Counted from the first letter of the stretch, positions 27,220 to 36,997 are shown. The stretch: 64,000 bases of DNA from Pontiellaceae bacterium B1224 (GCA_029432815.1 JAROBA010000022.1:28404-92403); one strand, 5' to 3'. A program made the numbers and translations. The notes: a model not told the origin generated them from the letters alone.

Positions 27220-27870
27220 ATGAGCGAATTGAAAGAAAGCACCCTTGTGGAAGCAAATGCCCGGCTGAGCGAAACCGTTCCGGCCGGCGAATACTGGATG
27301 AAAGTGGTTAAAAAAGGCGAGACTCTACGCATCACCGATCTCGAAGGCAACCAGGCCGCCGATACCCTCTTCTTTAATGCGAACAACACCGATGAGCGCT
27401 ACCACGCCAACAACACGCTGCGCGAACAGAACAATGTCTACATCAAACTGGGCACCGCCATCCGCTCCAACGAAAATAACGTGATGATGACCGTTACGGC
27501 CGATACCTGCGGACGGCACGATACGCTTGGCAGCGCCTGCTCCTGCGAAAGCAACACCTCGCGCTATGCCCACGAAAAACGCTACATGCACAGCTGCCGC
27601 GATACCTTCCTGCAGGGGATCATCGACTGGGGGCTGGGCATGGATAAACGCGATCAGGTCTGCAACATCAACTTCTTCATGAATGTGCCCGTGAATCCCG
27701 AAGGCGGTTCCAACTTTGCCGATGGCATTTCGGGCGCCGGAAAATATGTCGAAATGGTCGCCGCAATGGATACGATTGTTTTTGTCTCCAACTGCCCGCA
27801 GCTCAACAATCCGTGTAACGCCTATAACCCGACGCCGGTCCAAATGACCATCTGGGAAGAGGGTCAATAA
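27220..27870 (+). CDS. DUF1989 protein, second urea carboxylase-associated / carboxyguanidine deiminase subunit
   Basis: A 216-residue paralogue of the preceding gene. It shares the GETLRITDLEGNQAADTLFFNA block and has TADTCGRHDTLGSAC, which provides the presumed zinc ligands (Cys, His, Cys), and SPCNxYNPTP-like C-terminal residues (NNPCNAYNPTP). As the second half of the CgdAB-like pair it should take part in deiminating the carboxylated substrate. AGGAG precedes the ATG. A palindromic intergenic repeat separates it from the carboxylase gene. Confidence 0.85.
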   Translation: MSELKESTLVEANARLSETVPAGEYWMKVVKKGETLRITDLEGNQAADTLFFNANNTDERYHANNTLREQNNVYIKLGTAIRSNENNVMMTVTADTCGRHDTLGSACSCESNTSRYAHEKRYMHSCRDTFLQGIIDWGLGMDKRDQVCNINFFMNVPVNPEGGSNFADGISGAGKYVEMVAAMDTIVFVSNCPQLNNPCNAYNPTPVQMTIWEEGQ

Positions 27871-27871
27871 A

Positions 27872-27953
27872 GACAGGATCATTAAATGACAGGATTATTT
27901 TCGGTCTGCAGGAAACATTATCCTGTCATTCCATAATCCTGTCCAGAGAACCC
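27872..27953. repeat. Intergenic palindrome of the ACAGGATT family
   Basis: Left arm GACAGGATCATTAAATGACAGG and right arm CCTGTCATTCCATAATCCTGTC are imperfect inverse complements. The element lies between two genes of the same operon, so it is carried on the transcript as a large hairpin. Confidence 0.75.
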
Positions 27954-27985
27954 GCCGGTCGGGGAGATCTGAAAGGATATTTTTT

Positions 27986-30900
27986 ATGTTTAAAAAAGTA
28001 CTGGTTGCCAACCGTGGTGAAATTGCCTGCCGAATTATTCGGTCCCTAAAGGAAATGGGGATCACTTCGGTCGCTGTTTATTCCGACGCCGATGCCGATG
28101 CCGAACACGTGGCCATGGCCGATGAAGCCTTCAACATCGGACCGGAATTGGCGAAGGACAGCTATCTGAATACCGCCAGGATTCTGGAAGTGATGCAGGA
28201 AAACGGTGTGGAGGCGGTGCATCCGGGCTATGGGTTCCTCAGTGAAAATGTCGAGTTCAGTCGGGCCTGCGCGGAAATCGGCGTCGAATTTATCGGCCCC
28301 GAAGAAAAACATATTCTCGAATTCGGGCTCAAACACATGGCCCGCGACCTCGCCGAAGCCGCCGGCGTTCCGCTGGTGCCGGGAACCGGCCTGCTCAACT
28401 GTGAAGATGAAGCCCTCGAGGCCGCGGGTCGTATCGGCTATCCGGTCATGCTCAAGAGCACCGCCGGGGGCGGGGGCATCGGCATGCGCATCTGCAACAG
28501 TTCCGATGAACTCGAAGCGCACTACGAAACCATCAAGCGCCTCGGCAAAAACTACTTTAAAGACGAAGGCCTCTTCCTCGAAAAATACATCAAAACTTCG
28601 CGTCATATCGAAGTGCAGGTATTCGGTAACGGCAAGGGCGATGTGGTGGTGCTCGGCGAACGCGACTGCTCGGTGCAGCGCCGAAACCAGAAGGTCATCG
28701 AAGAAACGCCCGCTCCGAATATTTCTCAAGAAACCCGCAGCGCGCTGCATGCCGCAGCCAAGGTGCTGACCGAAAAGGTGGCGTATCGCTCCGCCGGCAC
28801 GGTGGAATTTATTTACGATACCGAGACGGAAGACTTCTATTTCCTCGAAGTAAACACCCGGCTGCAGGTGGAGCACGGAATTACCGAAGAAGTGTTCGGT
28901 GTCGATCTCGTGCGCTGGATGGTGGAGCTCGCCGCCGGCGAAGATCCAACCCCTGGAAACTTTGATCTTAAGCCGACCGGCTGCGCGATGGAGTTCCGAG
29001 TCTATGCCGAAGATCCGGGCAAGGAGTATCAGCCGTCGAGCGGTATCATAACCAAAGCGGAATTCCCCGATAATATCCGCTGTGACAAGTGGATCGAAAC
29101 CGGAACCGAAGTTTCCGCATTTTATGATCCGTTGCTGGCGAAAGTTATCGTCAAAGGAGTTGATCGTTCCGAAACGATTGCCAAATCGATTGAAGCGCTG
29201 ACAGCCACAAAACTTTACGGATTTGAAACCAACATTGAGCTGATGAAACAGGTGCTCGAGAACGACACTTTCCGGGCCGGCGACGTGTTTACCGGACTGC
29301 TCAATACCTTTGCCTATACCGTGAACACGATTGAAGTGGTGATCCCCGGAACGCAGACCACCGTGCAGGATGTGCCGGGCCGCACCGGATTCTGGGGCGT
29401 CGGCGTTCCGCCGTCGGGACCGATGGATATGCTAAATTTCCGGATGGCCAATCGGCTGGTCGGAAATGTGGAAGAGGCCGCGGCATTGGAAATGACGATG
29501 TCCGGCGGAAGCTATACATTCAATACCAATTCCACGGTGGCCGTAACCGGTGGCGATCTGACGGTGATGCTCAACGACAAAACGGTTCCGTTGTTTGAAG
29601 CCATTGAAGTGTGTGCCGGCGATACGCTGAGCATCAGCGCATTTTATAAAGGTCAGCGTGCTTATCTCGCTGTACGCGGCGGGCTGGATGTGCCGGATTA
29701 CATGGGCAGTAAATCCACCTTCATCCTCGGTAAGTTCGGCGGACACGCCGGCCGCGCACTCGTTGCCGGCGATGTGCTCCGGATCGGGCACGACGTTTCC
29801 AATGATTGGAACATGAAGCAGCTGCCGGAAGCCGAACGGCCCGAAGTTTCCAACCATTGGAAGATCGGTGTGATGTACGGCCCGCACGGCGCGCCGGACT
29901 TTTTCACGTCGCAGGATATCGAAACCTTCCTCGAACATCAGTGGGAGGTGCACTTTAACTCATCCCGCACCGGCGTACGACTGATCGGTCCGAAACCGAA
30001 ATGGGCGCGCACCGACGGCGGCGAGGCCGGCCTGCATCCGTCCAACATTCACGACAATGCCTATGCCATTGGTGCGGTCGACTTTACCGGAGACATGCCG
30101 GTCATCCTCGGGCCGGACGGCCCGAGCCTCGGCGGCTTCGTCTGCCCGGTCACGGTGGTGAGTTCCGAGCTTTGGAAAGTCGGGCAGCTGAAGCCGGGTG
30201 ATACCATTCAGTTTATTCCGATGAAGCTGGAAGACGTTTTGAGCGGTGCGGAACCTGCGGCAGTTGATGTTGCTGAAACACCGGCGATTATTGCTTCGTG
30301 GAACACGGACGATGAATTTGAAAAGGTGGTCTGCCGCCAGGCGGGGGATCAATATCTGCTGCTGGAGTTCGGTCCGCTGCAGCTCGACCTGCGTTTGCGG
30401 TTCAAGGTGCATGCCTGGAATCTGAAGTTTGAAGCATTGAAACTGCCCGGCGTGATTGATCTGACGCCCGGCATCCGTTCGTTCCAGATTCATTTTGATC
30501 CGACCGTGCTGCCCCGTACCCGGCTGCTGGAGCTGATCGACTCGCTGATCATTGAGCTGGGCGAAAATCCGCCGGAAGAGGTGGAGTCGCGTATCGTGTA
30601 TCTGCCGCTCAGCTGGGACGATCCGCAGACGCGGCTGGCGATCGAAAAATATATGTCGGCCGTCCGCAAGGATGCGCCGTGGTGCCCCAGCAACATCGAA
30701 TTTATCCGCCGCATCAACGGGCTCGATTCCATTCAGGACGTGCAGGATATTCTGTTTGATGCCAGCTACATTGTGATGGGACTCGGCGACGTCTACCTCG
30801 GCGCCCCGGTGGCCACGCCGGTCGATCCGCGGCATCGGTTGGTGACGACCAAATATAATCCGGCCCGCACATGGACGCCGGAAAATGCGGTCGGGATCGG

Positions 30901-31537
30901 CGGTGCCTATATGTGTGTCTATGGCATGGAAGGGCCGGGGGGCTATCAGTTTGTCGGCCGCACCGTGCAGATGTGGAACCGCTATCACATCACCCGCGAA
31001 TTTGAATCCGGCAAACCGTGGCTGCTGCAGCCCTTCGATCAGATCCGCTTCTATCCGGTCTCCGGCGACGAGCTGATGCAGATGCGCCGCGATTTTCCGA
31101 AGGGCCGTTTCTCGCTGAAGATTGAAAAAACGACCTTTAATATTAATGAGTACAATCAGTTTCTGGCCGACGAAGCCGAAGGTATTGACGCCTTTAAAAC
31201 GAAGCAGCAGGAATCCTTTGCGGCGGAATATCAGCACTGGGTCGATAACGATCTGCTGACGTTTGAAGAGGCGTCTGTCGGCGCTTCAACGGAAGAAAAC
31301 GAAATTGAAGAGGGTTCGGTTCCTGTCATGGCATCGGTGGCCGGAAGCGTTTGGCAGTTTAAGGTGGCGGTCGGGGATGCGGTGGCTGAAGGCGATGATG
31401 CAGCCATTCTGGAAAGTATGAAAACCGAAATACCGATTGCGGTTCCATGTGCCGGGGAAATTGCGCAGGTGTTCTGTAAAGCCGGCGATACCGTCAAGCA
31501 GGGACAGGTCGTCTGTACCGTCCGACCAACCGAATAG
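27986..31537 (+). CDS. Urea/guanidine carboxylase (biotin dependent)
   Basis: A single-chain biotin carboxylase of 1183 residues that carboxylates urea or guanidine with ATP and bicarbonate. The domains, in order, are as follows. Biotin carboxylase (1-440) has ATP-grasp MLKSTAGGGGIGM near 155 and EVNTRLQVEHGITEE near 288. A KipA/AHS2-like carboxyltransferase half (about 446-755) starts at VPGRTGFWGVGVPPSGPMD. A KipI/AHS1-like half spans about 770-1000. The biotinyl domain at the C-terminus has ESMKTE with biotinylated Lys1146. Neighbouring CgdAB-like genes argue for guanidine as substrate; without them urea would be the default. It contains two TTCCA palindromes (29797, 29848). Confidence 0.92.
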   Translation: MFKKVLVANRGEIACRIIRSLKEMGITSVAVYSDADADAEHVAMADEAFNIGPELAKDSYLNTARILEVMQENGVEAVHPGYGFLSENVEFSRACAEIGVEFIGPEEKHILEFGLKHMARDLAEAAGVPLVPGTGLLNCEDEALEAAGRIGYPVMLKSTAGGGGIGMRICNSSDELEAHYETIKRLGKNYFKDEGLFLEKYIKTSRHIEVQVFGNGKGDVVVLGERDCSVQRRNQKVIEETPAPNISQETRSALHAAAKVLTEKVAYRSAGTVEFIYDTETEDFYFLEVNTRLQVEHGITEEVFGVDLVRWMVELAAGEDPTPGNFDLKPTGCAMEFRVYAEDPGKEYQPSSGIITKAEFPDNIRCDKWIETGTEVSAFYDPLLAKVIVKGVDRSETIAKSIEALTATKLYGFETNIELMKQVLENDTFRAGDVFTGLLNTFAYTVNTIEVVIPGTQTTVQDVPGRTGFWGVGVPPSGPMDMLNFRMANRLVGNVEEAAALEMTMSGGSYTFNTNSTVAVTGGDLTVMLNDKTVPLFEAIEVCAGDTLSISAFYKGQRAYLAVRGGLDVPDYMGSKSTFILGKFGGHAGRALVAGDVLRIGHDVSNDWNMKQLPEAERPEVSNHWKIGVMYGPHGAPDFFTSQDIETFLEHQWEVHFNSSRTGVRLIGPKPKWARTDGGEAGLHPSNIHDNAYAIGAVDFTGDMPVILGPDGPSLGGFVCPVTVVSSELWKVGQLKPGDTIQFIPMKLEDVLSGAEPAAVDVAETPAIIASWNTDDEFEKVVCRQAGDQYLLLEFGPLQLDLRLRFKVHAWNLKFEALKLPGVIDLTPGIRSFQIHFDPTVLPRTRLLELIDSLIIELGENPPEEVESRIVYLPLSWDDPQTRLAIEKYMSAVRKDAPWCPSNIEFIRRINGLDSIQDVQDILFDASYIVMGLGDVYLGAPVATPVDPRHRLVTTKYNPARTWTPENAVGIGGAYMCVYGMEGPGGYQFVGRTVQMWNRYHITREFESGKPWLLQPFDQIRFYPVSGDELMQMRRDFPKGRFSLKIEKTTFNINEYNQFLADEAEGIDAFKTKQQESFAAEYQHWVDNDLLTFEEASVGASTEENEIEEGSVPVMASVAGSVWQFKVAVGDAVAEGDDAAILESMKTEIPIAVPCAGEIAQVFCKAGDTVKQGQVVCTVRPTE

Positions 31538-31539
31538 AA

Positions 31540-31619
31540 ATTTAAACACTGAGACACAAAGGACTCAAAGAGGGCTTGATCAGTAAAGCTTAGTGGCTTT
31601 CGTACCTTTGGGGTTAAAA
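31540..31619. repeat. Intergenic palindrome (CACAAAGGACTC family)
   Basis: Related to the elements at 7407, 34235 and 49461: left arm AAACACTGAGACACAAAGG, right arm CTTTCGTACCTTTGGGGTT, arms imperfectly complementary. It separates the carboxylase and allophanate hydrolase genes. Confidence 0.6.
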
Positions 31620-31636
31620 AAAATAGAGAACTGGAC

Positions 31637-33397
31637 ATGATCAATTTGCAAATTACTTCCCTGCTAAAAGGCTATGCCGCTAGCACATTCACAATCAACG
31701 ATGTCGTCTTCCAATGTTTGGAAATGGCGGAACTGCTGCCGAAGGAAGCGTGGATTCGGAAACTGACCGCGGATGAGGTGGCAGTTTATGTTCAGGCCTT
31801 GGAAGGGGAGTCGCCCGACACGAAGCCGCTCTACGGAATTCCTTTTGTGATTAAGGATAATATTGATTTGGCCGGCATTCCTTCGACTGCCGGTTGTCCG
31901 GACTATGAATATGTTCCGGAGCAATCCGCCCACGTCGTCGCGCAGCTGATTCAGGCCGGGGCGATTCCGCTGGGTAAAACCAATCTAGACCAGTTTGCCA
32001 CGGGACTCGTCGGCACGCGCTCGCCCTATGGGGCCTGCCCGAACAGTTTTGATCCCGACTATATTTCCGGCGGTTCGAGCAGCGGCTCGGCGGTGGCGGT
32101 CGCCGGCGGTTGCGCCAGCTTTTCGCTCGGCACGGATACGGCCGGCTCCGGCCGCGTGCCAGCGGCCTTTAATAATCTGATCGGGCTGAAACCGTCCAAA
32201 GGATTGCTGAGCTGCACCGGGGTGGTGCCGGCTTGCAAGAGTCTCGACTGTGTCTCCATCTTTGCGCTTGATGCCGCCGATGCACAGGCCGTTTTCAATG
32301 TGGCGTCTCATTTCGATGCCGACGATTGCTATGCCCGCAAGCTGGATCAGGTTCCTGTGATTTCCAGTGGTTGGAAATTCGGTGTTCCCAAAATGGAGCA
32401 ATTGAAGTTTTTCGGGAACAACGAATATAAAGCCGCATTTAAAGAGAGCGTTGAGATGCTCGAAAAAGCGGGTGGCACACAGGTCGAGATTGATTTTCAG
32501 CCCTTCCTCGATGCGGCCAACCTGCTCTATTCCGGGCCGTGGGTGAACGAACGCTATGCGGCGGTCGGCGACTTTATCGACAAAAATCCTGATGCCGTGC
32601 TCGATACCACCCGCACCATCATTCTGTCCGGACTGCAGATTCCTGCCCCCGAAGTTTTCAATGCCATGTATAAGCTGCAGGCCTTCAAGCGCATTGCGGA
32701 TAAAATCATGAACTCGGTTGATATGATCGTAACGCCGACGGCCGGCACCTGCTATACGATCGCCGAAGTCAACGCCGACCCGATACAGCTCAATACCAAC
32801 CTGGGCTTCTATACCAACTACATGAATCTGCTCGATTATTGCGCCGTTGCCGTGCCGACGGCGATGACCTCCGCGCTTCCGTTCGGGGTGACTCTGGTAT
32901 CGTTTGCCGGGCACGATCTGAAACTGCTGCAGCTGGCCGATCGCCTGCATCAGGTTTCGCGGTTATCGGTGGGGAAAACAAAGGATCGACCGATGCCGTT
33001 TATTCCGGTTCCTGGACGAGGGACCGTCGACCTCGCGGTTTGCGGAGCGCATCTGAACGGTTATCCGCTGCACCATCAGCTGGAAGATCTGAACGCGGTT
33101 TTTGTGGAATCAACAGAAACCGCTCCCGAATACCGGATGTATGCCTTCGAAACCGACGGCGTGGCGAAGCCCGGGCTGATTCGCGGTAAGAAAAAGGGCG
33201 GGGGAATCTATCTGGAAATCTATCGGCTGACCTTTAAAAATTTCGGCAAATTTGTCAGCGCCATTCCCGCCCCGCTCGGTATTGGGAAAGTAAAGCTCAG
33301 GGGCGGTACAGAAGTCTGCGGATTCATTGCCGAGCCGGCGGTTAAGCAAATGGGTGAAGAGATCACCCACCTGAGCGACTGGCGGAAATATTGCTGA
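31637..33397 (+). CDS. atzF: Allophanate hydrolase
   Basis: This enzyme hydrolyses allophanate to two ammonia and two CO2, the last step of both urea and guanidine carboxylation pathways. The 586-residue protein has an amidase-signature domain with the Ser-cisSer-Lys triad. Lys73 lies in VIKDNID, the glycine/serine-rich GGSSSGS is at 145-151 and the nucleophile serine is in DTAGSGRVPA. A C-terminal AtzF-type domain (about 440-586, from FIPVPGRGTVDLAVCGAHL) is also present. The gene is the last of the operon and ends exactly where the converging agmatinase gene ends. Two TTCCA palindromes lie inside (31709, 32362). Confidence 0.94.
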   Translation: MINLQITSLLKGYAASTFTINDVVFQCLEMAELLPKEAWIRKLTADEVAVYVQALEGESPDTKPLYGIPFVIKDNIDLAGIPSTAGCPDYEYVPEQSAHVVAQLIQAGAIPLGKTNLDQFATGLVGTRSPYGACPNSFDPDYISGGSSSGSAVAVAGGCASFSLGTDTAGSGRVPAAFNNLIGLKPSKGLLSCTGVVPACKSLDCVSIFALDAADAQAVFNVASHFDADDCYARKLDQVPVISSGWKFGVPKMEQLKFFGNNEYKAAFKESVEMLEKAGGTQVEIDFQPFLDAANLLYSGPWVNERYAAVGDFIDKNPDAVLDTTRTIILSGLQIPAPEVFNAMYKLQAFKRIADKIMNSVDMIVTPTAGTCYTIAEVNADPIQLNTNLGFYTNYMNLLDYCAVAVPTAMTSALPFGVTLVSFAGHDLKLLQLADRLHQVSRLSVGKTKDRPMPFIPVPGRGTVDLAVCGAHLNGYPLHHQLEDLNAVFVESTETAPEYRMYAFETDGVAKPGLIRGKKKGGGIYLEIYRLTFKNFGKFVSAIPAPLGIGKVKLRGGTEVCGFIAEPAVKQMGEEITHLSDWRKYC

Positions 33398-34225
33398 TTA
33401 TTTGCGGGTGATCAGGCCCATCAGATTATAAATCATGCGGGCGCAAAGAAAATCGGGAGCATGTAAGTTCTCGATAGGGGCCAGCTCGACGACGTCGAAT
33501 CCAATCACGGTTTTCTGTGCGGTAATCTGTTCCAGACATTGGAACAATTGGAACCAGTTCAGGCCGCCCGGTTCGGGCGTGCCGGTGGCTGGCATGATCG
33601 AGGGATCGAGTCCGTCGACGTCGATGGTGATGTATACTTTTTCCGGGAAGTCATCCGGCAGCAGGTTATCCGGGATTCCGTTGCGCCCAATCTCATAGCC
33701 ATCTAGAAACGGAATATTATTTTCTTTGCGCAGTTCAACTTCCGGAAGCGAAAGCGCGCGAACACCGATCTGAAACAGCGGGAAGTCCATCGCAATCGCA
33801 TGATGCAGGGCGCAGGCATGGCTCAGGGCATCGCCTTCATATTCCGCCCGCAGGTCGGCATGCGCATCGAACTGAATGATACCGATATTTTCACCGGTTT
33901 CCTTCATGGCTTTGAGTGCTGCAACGGTAACGGTGTGTTCTCCGCCCAGCATCACCGGAACGTTCCCGGTTTTCAGGACCTCCGAAATTTCGCGCTCCAT
34001 GAACTCCAGCGAATATTGCGCCTTGTGCGTGTGGATACCATAGGTGCACGGGCAACTCGCGCCATCGTAGGCTTCCAGCTGATACGACGCATCCAGAATG
34101 GCCGCCGGCCCTTTCGCTGCGCCGCCGCCATAGGACACCGTCTTTTCATACGGAGCCGGAATAATGTGAAACAGGCAGTCCTCTGCCGGCATATCCGGGA
34201 TTTCAGATTCAAGAAACTTTTTCAT
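33398..34225 (-). CDS. speB: Agmatinase family ureohydrolase
   Basis: A 275-residue manganese ureohydrolase that would split agmatine into putrescine and urea. Metal ligands are visible in GGEHT, FDAHADLR and the DVDGLDP motif, followed by TGTPEPGG and the C-terminal glutamate in VVELAP. It is the last gene of the polyamine operon (synthase, FAD enzyme, decarboxylase, ureohydrolase), and arginine decarboxylase is 8 kb away. This supports agmatine as substrate. Because some members of this family are guanidine hydrolases and a guanidine-type operon lies on the other side, that alternative should be kept in mind. One TTCCA palindrome (33530) encodes FQCLE. Confidence 0.87.
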   Translation of the reverse strand: MKKFLESEIPDMPAEDCLFHIIPAPYEKTVSYGGGAAKGPAAILDASYQLEAYDGASCPCTYGIHTHKAQYSLEFMEREISEVLKTGNVPVMLGGEHTVTVAALKAMKETGENIGIIQFDAHADLRAEYEGDALSHACALHHAIAMDFPLFQIGVRALSLPEVELRKENNIPFLDGYEIGRNGIPDNLLPDDFPEKVYITIDVDGLDPSIMPATGTPEPGGLNWFQLFQCLEQITAQKTVIGFDVVELAPIENLHAPDFLCARMIYNLMGLITRK

Positions 34226-34234
34226 ATGAATTCA

Positions 34235-34307
34235 TTTACCACAGAGGCACGGGGCACAGAGTTTTTTTATTCCCTTCCTCCGAGTCTCCGTGCCTCTGCG
34301 GTGAAAA
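34235..34307. repeat. Intergenic palindrome (CACAGAGGCACGG family)
   Basis: Left arm TTTACCACAGAGGCACGG, right arm CCGTGCCTCTGCGGTGAAA, nearly perfect complements with a T-rich loop. It abuts the nspC stop codon. Confidence 0.8.
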
Positions 34308-35417
34308 TTATGCCAGTCGGTGTTTATAGTCCTGATAGTTGAATTCGCGGACGATCTCGATTTTATCGCCGCGCTTGATTCCAATGTCCGGATGCTTCAC
34401 CCCGTTAAAGAAGGAGGTCTTTACCATGGAATAGTGCGCCATGTCCTGAAAAACCAGACGGTTGCCGATCTGCAATGGTGCGTCAAAGGAGTAGTCGCCA
34501 ATCACATCGCCGGCCAGACAGCTGAGGCCCGCTAATTTATAAGTGTGGTTTTTTTTGTTCGGTAAGTCGCCGCCATCAATCTCCGGACGATAAGGCATTT
34601 CCAGAACGTCCGGCATGTGGCAGGTGCAGGAGACATCAAGGATGGCAATCGGGCCGTCGTTGTCAATGATGTCGAGTACGCTCGCCACCAGCACGCCGGC
34701 ATTCAGCGCAACGGCTTCGCCGGGTTCGAGGATGACCTGCACGTTATATTTGGCCTTGAAATCGTTGATCAGTCGGCAGAGCAGATCGATGTCATAATCA
34801 TCGCGCGTCACATGATGCCCGCCGCCGAAGTTCACCCAGTCCAGCTGCGGCAGAATATCGCTGAACTGTTCTTCGACTGCCTTGAGGGTTGTTGCCAGAT
34901 CATCCGAGTTCTGTTCGCAAAGCGTGTGGAAATGCAGGCCCGAGATCCCGGTCAAGTCCTGTCCCTCAAAGTCCTGCTTACGAATTCCCAGTCTGGATTT
35001 CGGAGCACACGGATCGTAGATCGCATGTTCCGGATCCTGTGTGGAGCATTCGGGATTGATGCGCAGGCCCAGTTTGGTATTCCCCGTTTCCAATGCCTGG
35101 AACTTTTTAAACTGGTTAAACGAATTAAAATCAATTTCGTCGCACAGCGTCAGCAGTTCTTCGAAGTCGGCATCGGAATAGGCCGCCGCAAAGGCATGCA
35201 CCTCCTTGCCGAACTGCTCGCGGCCGAGCCGCGCTTCCCAGGGCGAGCTGGCGCAGACGCCATCGAGATAGTTTCCAATCATTGGAAACATCGGCCACAG
35301 GGCAAAGCCCTTGAGAGCCAGCAGAATTTTGCAGCCGGTTCGTTCCTTCACCGACGCGAGAATCTCGCAGTTGCGGCGGATCAGTTCTTCATCAACAATA
35401 AAGGCAGGTGTTTTCAT
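34308..35417 (-). CDS. nspC: Carboxynorspermidine decarboxylase
   Basis: A 369-residue PLP-dependent decarboxylase of the alanine-racemase fold that converts carboxyspermidine or carboxynorspermidine to spermidine or norspermidine. Family landmarks are the N-terminal strand with LLALKGFALW (the PLP lysine in ALK), GLRINPECST, VNFGGGHHVT and ILEPGEAV, then a C-terminal active-site segment SCTCHMPDVLEMPYRPE. It overlaps the upstream FAD oxidoreductase by four bases. With the synthase two genes upstream it forms the alternative, SAM-independent spermidine route. Palindromes at 35088 and 35273 lie inside the gene. Confidence 0.94.
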   Translation of the reverse strand: MKTPAFIVDEELIRRNCEILASVKERTGCKILLALKGFALWPMFPMIGNYLDGVCASSPWEARLGREQFGKEVHAFAAAYSDADFEELLTLCDEIDFNSFNQFKKFQALETGNTKLGLRINPECSTQDPEHAIYDPCAPKSRLGIRKQDFEGQDLTGISGLHFHTLCEQNSDDLATTLKAVEEQFSDILPQLDWVNFGGGHHVTRDDYDIDLLCRLINDFKAKYNVQVILEPGEAVALNAGVLVASVLDIIDNDGPIAILDVSCTCHMPDVLEMPYRPEIDGGDLPNKKNHTYKLAGLSCLAGDVIGDYSFDAPLQIGNRLVFQDMAHYSMVKTSFFNGVKHPDIGIKRGDKIEIVREFNYQDYKHRLA

Positions 35418-36997
35418 GAGAGCGCATACTGTTCGGCGAGTTTCATGCCGTCAAGGGCCGAGCTGACAATACCGCCGGCGTAGCCCGCGCCTTCGCCACA
35501 GGGATAAAGGCCTTTAACACCGGTGGACTGACCATCCGCGTCGCGCAGTACGCGAACCGGGCTGGAGCTGCGTGTTTCGGAGGCATAGAGCAGGGCGTGT
35601 TCAAGCGGAGTTCGGTTCAGCGCGCCCAGCATTTTGGGGAGGGCCGATTCCAGAGTTTGGAAAACAAATTCCGGCAGAATGTCCTGCAGCAGGGCGGGTG
35701 CGGATTGCTGGCATGAACGCGCGTCGGGCAGGTCGCCCTTTTTACGTTCGAGAAAATCGATCAGCCGCGCGGCGGGTAAACCATAGTTTCCACCGCCGGT
35801 TTCAAAGGCGGCCCGTTCCATGCGTTTCTGGAATTCAATTCCGGCGAGTGCCGGGTTTCCAGCCATTGGAAAATCGGAAACATCAACCGGTACCAGCATG
35901 GCCGCATTACCAAACGGCTCAGCCCGGGCGGAAAGACTCATGCCGTTGGAGGTGATGAGACCTTCGGATGATGCGCAGGAGATCACTTCTCCACCGGGAC
36001 ACATACAAAAGCTGTAGCAGCGGCGGGCGTTGTTTTCTTCCTTACGGGTCAGCCGGAAACTTGCGCTTCCAAGGGCTGGAAGTTCGCCCGCCCATTTTCC
36101 GTATTGCGCTACGTTGATGGCGGTCTGCGGAATTTCAAGGCGAACGCCCACGGCAAAGGGCTTGGCTTCCAACGGCACACCGGCTTCGGCCAGCAGTTCA
36201 TAGACATCGCGCGCACTATGGCCGGTGGCAAGGAAAACAGCATCGGTCCGGATCTCTTTGCCGGAAGCGGTGACGCCACGAAGGGCCCCGTTTTCAATAT
36301 GCAGCTTTTCGAGTTTGGAATTAAACGCGCAGGCACCGCCGAGTTCCCATATCCGTTTGCGGATGGCGGGTATGATTTGCGTCAGGTCGTCGGTGCCGAT
36401 GTGCGGCATGGCATCGATCAGAATATCGGAGGTGGCTCCGCACGCGACCAGCGTTTCAAAAAAGCGGCGAATGCGCGCACGGTCCTTGGAGCGTGCCGTG
36501 AGTTTGCCGTCAGAAAACAGGCCGGCCCCGCCTTCGCCGTAGAGCACATTGCTTTCAGGGTTCAGCGTGCCGTCTTTCCAATAGTCGGAAACCTGTTTCT
36601 CCCGCTCCGGCGTCTCCGCGCCGCGTTCAATCAGCAGGGGCTTAAGCCCGGCTTCGGCCAGCGTCAGCGCGGCCATCAGCCCGGCCGGACCGGCGCCGAT
36701 TATGACGGGGGGATTAGGCGAGGGGGCGACTTCGGGATAAACCGGGGAGGGCGCGGGAGCGGGTGCTTTTTCAACCTGATTCGGCGTCAGCTTGGGTGGC
36801 TTTCCTCGGTGATCGACTTCAACCGAAAGAATATAGCTGGGCAGTTTGTCCTTTTTTCGAGCGTCCAGCGAACGGCGCAGAATCTCCAGGTTCGTGAGCT
36901 GCTCTTTGTCACAAATCAGGCGGCGGCATACCGCCTTAAGCACGTCGGACTCGCCATAGTTCAGGCGAACGGAAAGCTGGTTGATTCGAAGTCGCAT
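35414..36997 (-). CDS. FAD-dependent oxidoreductase of the COG2509 type
   Basis: A 527-residue flavoprotein. After an N-terminal domain of about 95 residues it has the dinucleotide motif VIIGAGPAGLMAALTLAEAG, then the family block NVLYGEGGAGLFSDGKLTARSKD, a FATGHSARD-like second nucleotide motif (FLATGHSARD) and a C-terminal PCGEGAGYAGGI FAD contact. The substrate of this family is not established. Unusually it sits inside the polyamine operon, touching the synthase stop and overlapping nspC, which suggests a link that I cannot define. Three dispersed palindromes lie inside it (35648, 35857, 36067). Confidence 0.8.
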   Translation of the reverse strand: MRLRINQLSVRLNYGESDVLKAVCRRLICDKEQLTNLEILRRSLDARKKDKLPSYILSVEVDHRGKPPKLTPNQVEKAPAPAPSPVYPEVAPSPNPPVIIGAGPAGLMAALTLAEAGLKPLLIERGAETPEREKQVSDYWKDGTLNPESNVLYGEGGAGLFSDGKLTARSKDRARIRRFFETLVACGATSDILIDAMPHIGTDDLTQIIPAIRKRIWELGGACAFNSKLEKLHIENGALRGVTASGKEIRTDAVFLATGHSARDVYELLAEAGVPLEAKPFAVGVRLEIPQTAINVAQYGKWAGELPALGSASFRLTRKEENNARRCYSFCMCPGGEVISCASSEGLITSNGMSLSARAEPFGNAAMLVPVDVSDFPMAGNPALAGIEFQKRMERAAFETGGGNYGLPAARLIDFLERKKGDLPDARSCQQSAPALLQDILPEFVFQTLESALPKMLGALNRTPLEHALLYASETRSSSPVRVLRDADGQSTGVKGLYPCGEGAGYAGGIVSSALDGMKLAEQYALS

